From Thermodesulfobacteriota bacterium (GTDB taxonomy: Bacteria > Desulfobacterota > WTBG01 > CAIYCZ01 > CAIRTM01): a stretch of DNA of 45,432 nt. Below the pieces are notes generated by a model, which was not told the DNA's origin, searched no databases, and saw only the letters and a program-made list of their open reading frames with translations. The translations under genes and the position numbers were made by a program. How positions within the stretch are numbered: position 1 is the stretch's first letter; each line of letters opens with the position of its first letter. Below, one piece after another: positions 41,115 to 45,432 of this stretch. The stretch spans positions 1-45,432 of the forward strand of contig JANQFE010000060.1 in assembly GCA_028278025.1 (NCBI GenBank), read 5' to 3'.

Positions 41115-41810
41115 CTACAGCAACGTGAGCAATACCTGTTGGGCTGCCTGAGCTGCTTCTGCAAGTTTCCACTTGGTGCGATCCCGTTCACCGCACACGT
41201 TGGAAATGCCGCGCACAACCGTGCAGGGAATTGATGCCTTGAGGGCTATCAGACCTACTGCCGCAGATTCCATATCCTCACACTGCAGTTCTTGCCTGTC
41301 TCCTTTAAAACGGTTGCTGATAACGGATGCTCTCCGGCTACTGCCTGATACGGCTGACAGGGTTAATAACGCAGCCCGGGTGACTTCCCTTGACACCCCG
41401 GCATGATGTAATTCGATTGTATTGTAGATATGCGTATCATCGCCGGTCTTCGACAGAGGCAGGTCCATAGCCTCCAAAGGCTGAAACACCTTGTCGGTTT
41501 CACAACCGGCATCTGCAAACACTGCTCGCGTGCCTGCAACTGCGCCGGCCAGCAAACCGACATCATCAGCATACACCCCGCACACTCCAACATTAAAAAT
41601 ATGCTGCGGGCTATAGCGTTCAATAGCCGCTGCCGCTGCTGCTGCTGCATTTGCTATGCCGGGGCCGCTGATTACGATATATAGGTCATCTCCGTGCTGT
41701 TGTGCGTGATATGTGATAGTTCCGGGAACAGGTTCTATCGTGCGACACTGCAGTCGGGCAACCATAAAAGATACTTCCGGTTCAGTTGCAGCAATAACTA
41801 CTTTGCTCAT
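41115..41810 (-). CDS. mqnB: Futalosine hydrolase MqnB
   Basis: About 231 residues from ATG 41810 (TTGGGG 6 nt upstream; a frame to 41831 is possible). It is a nucleosidase of the MTAN/PNP fold: VVIAATEPEVSFMV, VISGPGIANAAAAAAAAIE, NVGVCGVYADDVGLLAGAV, CEDMESAAVGLIAL and VVRGISNVCGERDRTKWKL. It removes hypoxanthine from futalosine in menaquinone synthesis. The adjacent mqnD supports this over a general MTA/SAH nucleosidase. Both point to a respiratory menaquinone pool. Confidence 0.92.
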   Translation of the reverse strand: MSKVVIAATEPEVSFMVARLQCRTIEPVPGTITYHAQQHGDDLYIVISGPGIANAAAAAAAAIERYSPQHIFNVGVCGVYADDVGLLAGAVAGTRAVFADAGCETDKVFQPLEAMDLPLSKTGDDTHIYNTIELHHAGVSREVTRAALLTLSAVSGSSRRASVISNRFKGDRQELQCEDMESAAVGLIALKASIPCTVVRGISNVCGERDRTKWKLAEAAQAAQQVLLTLL

Positions 41811-42012
41811 AATTACCCCAACAACGTTCACTACAACATTGTATGTTTATTAAGAGGCTGTCGAAAAACCTCCATCTGCGGCGGCGTGAACCACGGACGA
41901 TATAGTAACTTCCGGACATCCCTGCGAGCATATAGTTGCAGGCGGCCGAACCGCATCAACCGTTGCAGCCTCAACTGTGCGGCTACGCTTTTTTGCAAAA
42001 CGCTCTAATATA
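41811..42012. other. GC-rich non-coding gap resembling a dispersed repeat
   Basis: The segment from about 41850 (CTGTCGAAAAACCTCCATCT onward) to 42008 is more GC-rich than its surroundings, and no frame has a start signal. It reminds me of repeats scattered in Desulfobacterota genomes; this is an impression that needs a genome-wide comparison. An open frame of 80 codons here overlaps the GT-C gene and is rejected. Confidence 0.3.
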
Positions 42013-43497
42013 TTACTCCTTGCCTGAGCTGTCTCTGCGCCAGAGCAACCACCACAAAGCCCAAAAACAAAAAAGCGGTAAAACGCTTGCAATATGATGC
42101 GGAAAAATAAATTCCCCCCAGTTAAACGAATTGAAATTCTGCGGCCAGACTGCTATTTCAGAAACCCTGTAAATATTGTCCATACCAAAATGTGAAATAG
42201 GTGAGGGATTAATGGAAACCCGGCCTGTGAGAATCTCTTTAAAAACAACGTCCCCGAGAGGGTTTCGTATTTCCCACGGAATTTCATTGCCGATAAGGGT
42301 TATTGAAAAATTTATAATAACCGACAAAAATCCGATCACTTTAAAAAATTTTGGATATTCTTTGATGGCAAAAGCTGTCAATAAAAAGAGAAACGGGTAT
42401 GCAGGCAGCAGATAACGAGGTCCGGCGCCGGAACCTCCGTGCCATGCAAAGGTACATGCTATTAAAATGAGAAACAGTATGAAAACGGCACCGGATATGA
42501 CGGTCTCTGCAATCCATTTGCGCTGTTTGAGCAAAAAGATCATTCCCGGAAAAATCATAAGCAAAACAGGCGATGAAACAAAAATACCCCGATAGGGCAG
42601 AATCAATAAATGCAGCAACACCTTGGGGCTTTGAAGTCCGAAAAGGCTCCCGTTTTTTATCCACATGACTTGATTATTCGAATATGTGTAACTGGTATTA
42701 AACGGTCCGCCAAAACAAACCACATTATAAAAACCCTGGACGATTGCAGGCGGAACACAACCCAGAAAGAAAAAAGGAAGATGTCTTCTGCCCTCTTTAA
42801 AGCAGACAAAATAGCCGACAATGCACCAAAGCGTAAAAACGGTTGACGGCTCCACAAGAACAGCAGTGGCGACACTAAAACCTGAAAAAAGAGCTACTGT
42901 TTTTTTTCGCTGCACCCGGCCATGTTTGAGGCCCATGGCCAGAACAAAAGAAAGGAACGAAAAAAACGCTGAAGGCAGATGACAATAAAATGTCGTGCTG
43001 TAAGAAAAAACAAGTGTTCCCAGTCCGTAAAAAAAAGTCAACATCAAACCGGCTGCAATCCCCAGGCCGAAGAAACGGGTAAAGACATGAAACAGCAAGA
43101 GGCACAGAAGCGATGCAAGCAATACGGTAGTACACAGGGTGCTTATGTAAGCACTAATAAAAACCTGTTTTTGCGGATTTGACGGGAATATATATTTCAA
43201 AAAATATTCTACAACCCCGAACGGGACCACGGCCATAAACGACAGGCCCGGTGACTTATTGGTATAGTAATGACCCTCAAAATAGGCCCAGTCACCGGTG
43301 TTGACGAATTCATGAAAGTAAGGGTCATGGCAATCCTCTTTGTAGCGGTCAATCTGAAATGTCCATTCGTGGATGATAGCACGTGTCAGACAGATTCGTG
43401 AATTCTGGTTCCACCCGCCGCCCTGAAAAAAGTAGGCATAGGTTATAAAAAAGAAAACAAAAAGCAGCAGATAATGCTTTTTTATGTCGGTGTTCAT
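42013..43497 (-). CDS. GT-C type membrane glycosyltransferase-like protein
   Basis: A 494-residue protein with about eleven membrane helices. The first extracytoplasmic loop is long and acidic-aromatic (DCHDPYFHEFVNTGDWAYFEGHYYTNKSPGLSFMAV), with GHYYTNKSPG matching the ArnT/PMT-like GT-C pattern (YxNKxPG). CTFAWHGGSGAGPRYLLPAYPFLF is a second typical motif of this group. Such proteins move a sugar from a polyprenyl-phosphate donor outside the membrane. The target is unknown. The start has no strong ribosome binding site. Confidence 0.75.
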   Translation of the reverse strand: MNTDIKKHYLLLFVFFFITYAYFFQGGGWNQNSRICLTRAIIHEWTFQIDRYKEDCHDPYFHEFVNTGDWAYFEGHYYTNKSPGLSFMAVVPFGVVEYFLKYIFPSNPQKQVFISAYISTLCTTVLLASLLCLLLFHVFTRFFGLGIAAGLMLTFFYGLGTLVFSYSTTFYCHLPSAFFSFLSFVLAMGLKHGRVQRKKTVALFSGFSVATAVLVEPSTVFTLWCIVGYFVCFKEGRRHLPFFFLGCVPPAIVQGFYNVVCFGGPFNTSYTYSNNQVMWIKNGSLFGLQSPKVLLHLLILPYRGIFVSSPVLLMIFPGMIFLLKQRKWIAETVISGAVFILFLILIACTFAWHGGSGAGPRYLLPAYPFLFLLTAFAIKEYPKFFKVIGFLSVIINFSITLIGNEIPWEIRNPLGDVVFKEILTGRVSINPSPISHFGMDNIYRVSEIAVWPQNFNSFNWGEFIFPHHIASVLPLFCFWALWWLLWRRDSSGKE

Positions 43498-43923
43498 AAC
43501 ATTACTAAAAAAACCGAATTTAATGCACTACCCCGCAGCAAGCTTCGGGGAATTTACCCCTAAGAGATTAAATAACTACAAAGACTTTTACATATCCGTT
43601 ATAAGTCTAAAGTAATTATCTCAAAATTTCAAGCATCATCTTATCTGCAGTGTTTCCACAACGCAACAGCCTGGTTAACAATCGGGTTGACAAATAATCA
43701 TATATTACTGTATACTTATTATAAAAGTTCATAATATTTTGCGTGGCCTTATGTGTTAATTGCACAAACTGAGAGACGCAATTAAATATGCAATAAATAT
43801 ATCATTTTATATCATTTCTTTCTTAAGAAATCCAAAGCTCCTTTACATTAAACCTAACCAAAGGCTTATATAAAAAACACCTTTTATTCCGACACAGCAT
43901 TTTACAAGCAGACACAATTGGGA
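43498..43923. other. AT-rich divergent intergenic region
   Basis: No gene is visible in this 426-nt gap between the GT-C and radical SAM genes. A hairpin CCCCG...CGGGG (43531-43550) lies about 34 nt upstream of the GT-C start, within its leader; read on the minus strand it is CCCCGAAGC TT GCTGCGGGG with one mismatch. The rest is AT-rich and may hold promoters for both genes. Confidence 0.4.
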
Positions 43924-45339
43924 ATGAACAAGATCATTTTTGTTCAAAGAGAGAGTGAAGACCGGCTCGGGGTAATGATTCTAACTGCTTACCTTAAAGC
44001 CAACGGTATTGATGCTGAAATAATCATTGATCCTTACAAACGAATTAATGTAATCAAGCAGCTAAAGCCTGATTTTATCGGTATTAGCCTGCTCTCCCCT
44101 TCGGTTGACTGGACTCTTTCCACCTGCCGTTTTCTCAAAAAACATCTTCCCGGGGTTGTTACTGTGCTGGGCGGCCCGCACCCGACCTTCTTTCCGAATG
44201 TGGTAGAACAGGACGGGGTTGATATCGTATGTGTTGGGGAGGGCGAAAAACCGCTCCTGCAGATGCTGCAGTCATATGACGGCACCTTTGCTTCAATCGA
44301 AAACACACCGAACCTCTGGATCAAGAAAAACAATACTATCAAAAAAAAAACCCTCATACCCTTGCTGACAAAGGATGAGTTGTCGGAGCTGCCGTTTTGT
44401 GACCGCAGACATTATTCCCAGCACCCCCGGCTGCGAAACACTCCCCACCGGCGGGTCTGGACATCACGCGGCTGCCCTTACAGCTGCTCCTACTGCTTTA
44501 ATTCAAACTATAAGGAAATTTACAAAGGCCTCGGGGTAATGGTCAGACAGCGCTCGGTCGACAGTGTTATCAACGAACTGAAACAATTAAAAACAATCGG
44601 GGTCGAGGTTCTGGATTTTGTTGATGATCACTTCCTGTTGTCAAAAAAGTGGATACAGGATTTCTGTGAGCAGTATAGAAAACATGTTGGTCTGCCTTTT
44701 GTCTGCAACACGACCGCTCAACATATTGACACTGATATGGTCATAGCCCTTAAGAGTGCCGGATGCAGATCCCTTAATTTTGCCATTGAAAGCGGTGTCG
44801 AATCGATAAGAAAAAACATCTATAACAAAAACATAACGGATGAGCACATCTATACCGCAGCCGAAGTGCTGAACACACACGGCCTGCCGTTTTTAACTTA
44901 TAACATGCTGGGCCTTCCGGAGGAAACCCTGGAAGACATGTACCGGACCGTTAAGATCAACCAGCAGATCAACACAACCTATCCATGGTGTTCCATCCTG
45001 CAGCCCTATCCGGGAACCGAAATAGCCGAACATGTTATGAAAAGCGAGGGGGAACTCTCTGCCCAGGTTTTTACGTATTCCTATTTTCAATCAAGTGTCA
45101 TTGGGGAGCCTAAAAGACGAAAAATGATCCGGAATGCCGTGAAACTGTTCGCACACTGTGTGAACGGCAATGTATCCTATGATGAATTTGTCCGAATGGT
45201 ACAGGATGTTTCTATTAAATCCTATCTGTATCCTTTCATTTTTTACTATCATTACGGTACAGGCATTAAAAGCCGGTACGGTTACTCCTGGCATGAGCTG
45301 TTTAAATTCTGGCTATACTCAAGAAGCAGTACAAACTAG
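43924..45339 (+). CDS. B12-binding domain radical SAM protein
   Basis: About 471 residues. The N-terminal about 130 residues form a cobalamin-binding fold (GVMILTAYLKANGIDAEII, DFIGISLLSPSVDWTL, VTVLGGPHPTFFP, VDIVCVGEGE). The radical SAM domain begins at about 185 with TSRGCPYSCSYCFNS, whose CxxxCxxC binds the 4Fe-4S cluster, and continues with DFVDDHFLLSKKW and SLNFAIESGVESIRKNIYNKNI. Residues GLPEETLEDM and LQPYPGTEIA are standard for this group. The reaction cannot be told; many relatives methylate or rearrange lipids or secondary products. TTG 43918 is an alternative start. Confidence 0.9.
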   Translation: MNKIIFVQRESEDRLGVMILTAYLKANGIDAEIIIDPYKRINVIKQLKPDFIGISLLSPSVDWTLSTCRFLKKHLPGVVTVLGGPHPTFFPNVVEQDGVDIVCVGEGEKPLLQMLQSYDGTFASIENTPNLWIKKNNTIKKKTLIPLLTKDELSELPFCDRRHYSQHPRLRNTPHRRVWTSRGCPYSCSYCFNSNYKEIYKGLGVMVRQRSVDSVINELKQLKTIGVEVLDFVDDHFLLSKKWIQDFCEQYRKHVGLPFVCNTTAQHIDTDMVIALKSAGCRSLNFAIESGVESIRKNIYNKNITDEHIYTAAEVLNTHGLPFLTYNMLGLPEETLEDMYRTVKINQQINTTYPWCSILQPYPGTEIAEHVMKSEGELSAQVFTYSYFQSSVIGEPKRRKMIRNAVKLFAHCVNGNVSYDEFVRMVQDVSIKSYLYPFIFYYHYGTGIKSRYGYSWHELFKFWLYSRSSTN

Positions 45340-45432
45340 TAGTCAGTTCCATAAATAATATAGCACATATCAGGCAACTGAAATTTCATCCATTTTATAA
45401 TGCCATTTGAAAATTACTGGTTCTTCATTGAT

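Noticed and set aside
41850..42092. An 80-codon open frame on the minus strand
   Set aside because: It overlaps the end of the GT-C gene in another frame and runs through repeat-like GC-rich DNA with no start signal.

Overview
The window looks like a chromosomal segment of an anaerobic, diderm bacterium, most likely a sulfate-reducing or related Desulfobacterota. This placement rests on gene content: two rubrerythrins, a desulfoferrodoxin, a rubredoxin-fused glutamate synthase-like protein, the futalosine menaquinone pathway (MqnB, MqnD), FeoAB with a FeoB-associated Cys-rich peptide, and lipoproteins, a secretin and a PBP1B-type synthase that imply an outer membrane. No rRNA, tRNA, CRISPR array or intact insertion sequence was recognised.

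Layout. Positions 1-4.8 kb hold small poorly known genes: an exported protein, a 'HDGFG' domain protein, two membrane proteins, a Cys-rich peptide plus DUF2023 pair, and a PAS / DUF2325 pair. From 16.9 kb down to 4.8 kb on the minus strand runs one 11-gene operon for a type IV pilus / type II secretion-like machine: three large pseudopilins, PilM-PilN fusion, PilO-like, PilB/GspE, PilC/GspF, PilP-like, secretin, TPR lipoprotein, PilT. From 17.0 to 22.3 kb is an iron block on the minus strand: DtxR-family regulator, two FeoA, FeoB, FeoB-associated peptide, then a second Cys-rich / DUF2023 / HDGFG cassette. From 22.5 to 27.7 kb on the plus strand lie DUF1007 and NicO Ni/Co transport genes, then a cation diffusion facilitator fused to an HflK-like SPFH protein, then HflC-like and HflK-like proteins. 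The rest holds an exported Memo-like protein, two MFS transporters, an oxygen/superoxide defence group (32.3-37.0 kb), a PBP1B operon, mqnD, mqnB, a GT-C type membrane protein and a B12-binding radical SAM protein.

How it fits together. The strongest unexpected signal is a 14-bp palindromic word, TTAG-N6-CTAA, found at five intergenic places: before dtxR, before each feoA, before the second Cys-rich / DUF2023 cassette, and before the PAS / DUF2325 operon that leads into the first cassette. It resembles the core of DtxR/IdeR operators. This suggests one metal-responsive regulon joining ferrous iron uptake to an undescribed cassette (Cys-rich peptide + DUF2023 + HDGFG-domain protein) present in two diverged copies that bracket the secretion operon. 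The second notable system is the CDF-HflK / HflC / HflK gene run, which places a divalent-metal transporter in covalent linkage with an SPFH membrane scaffold.
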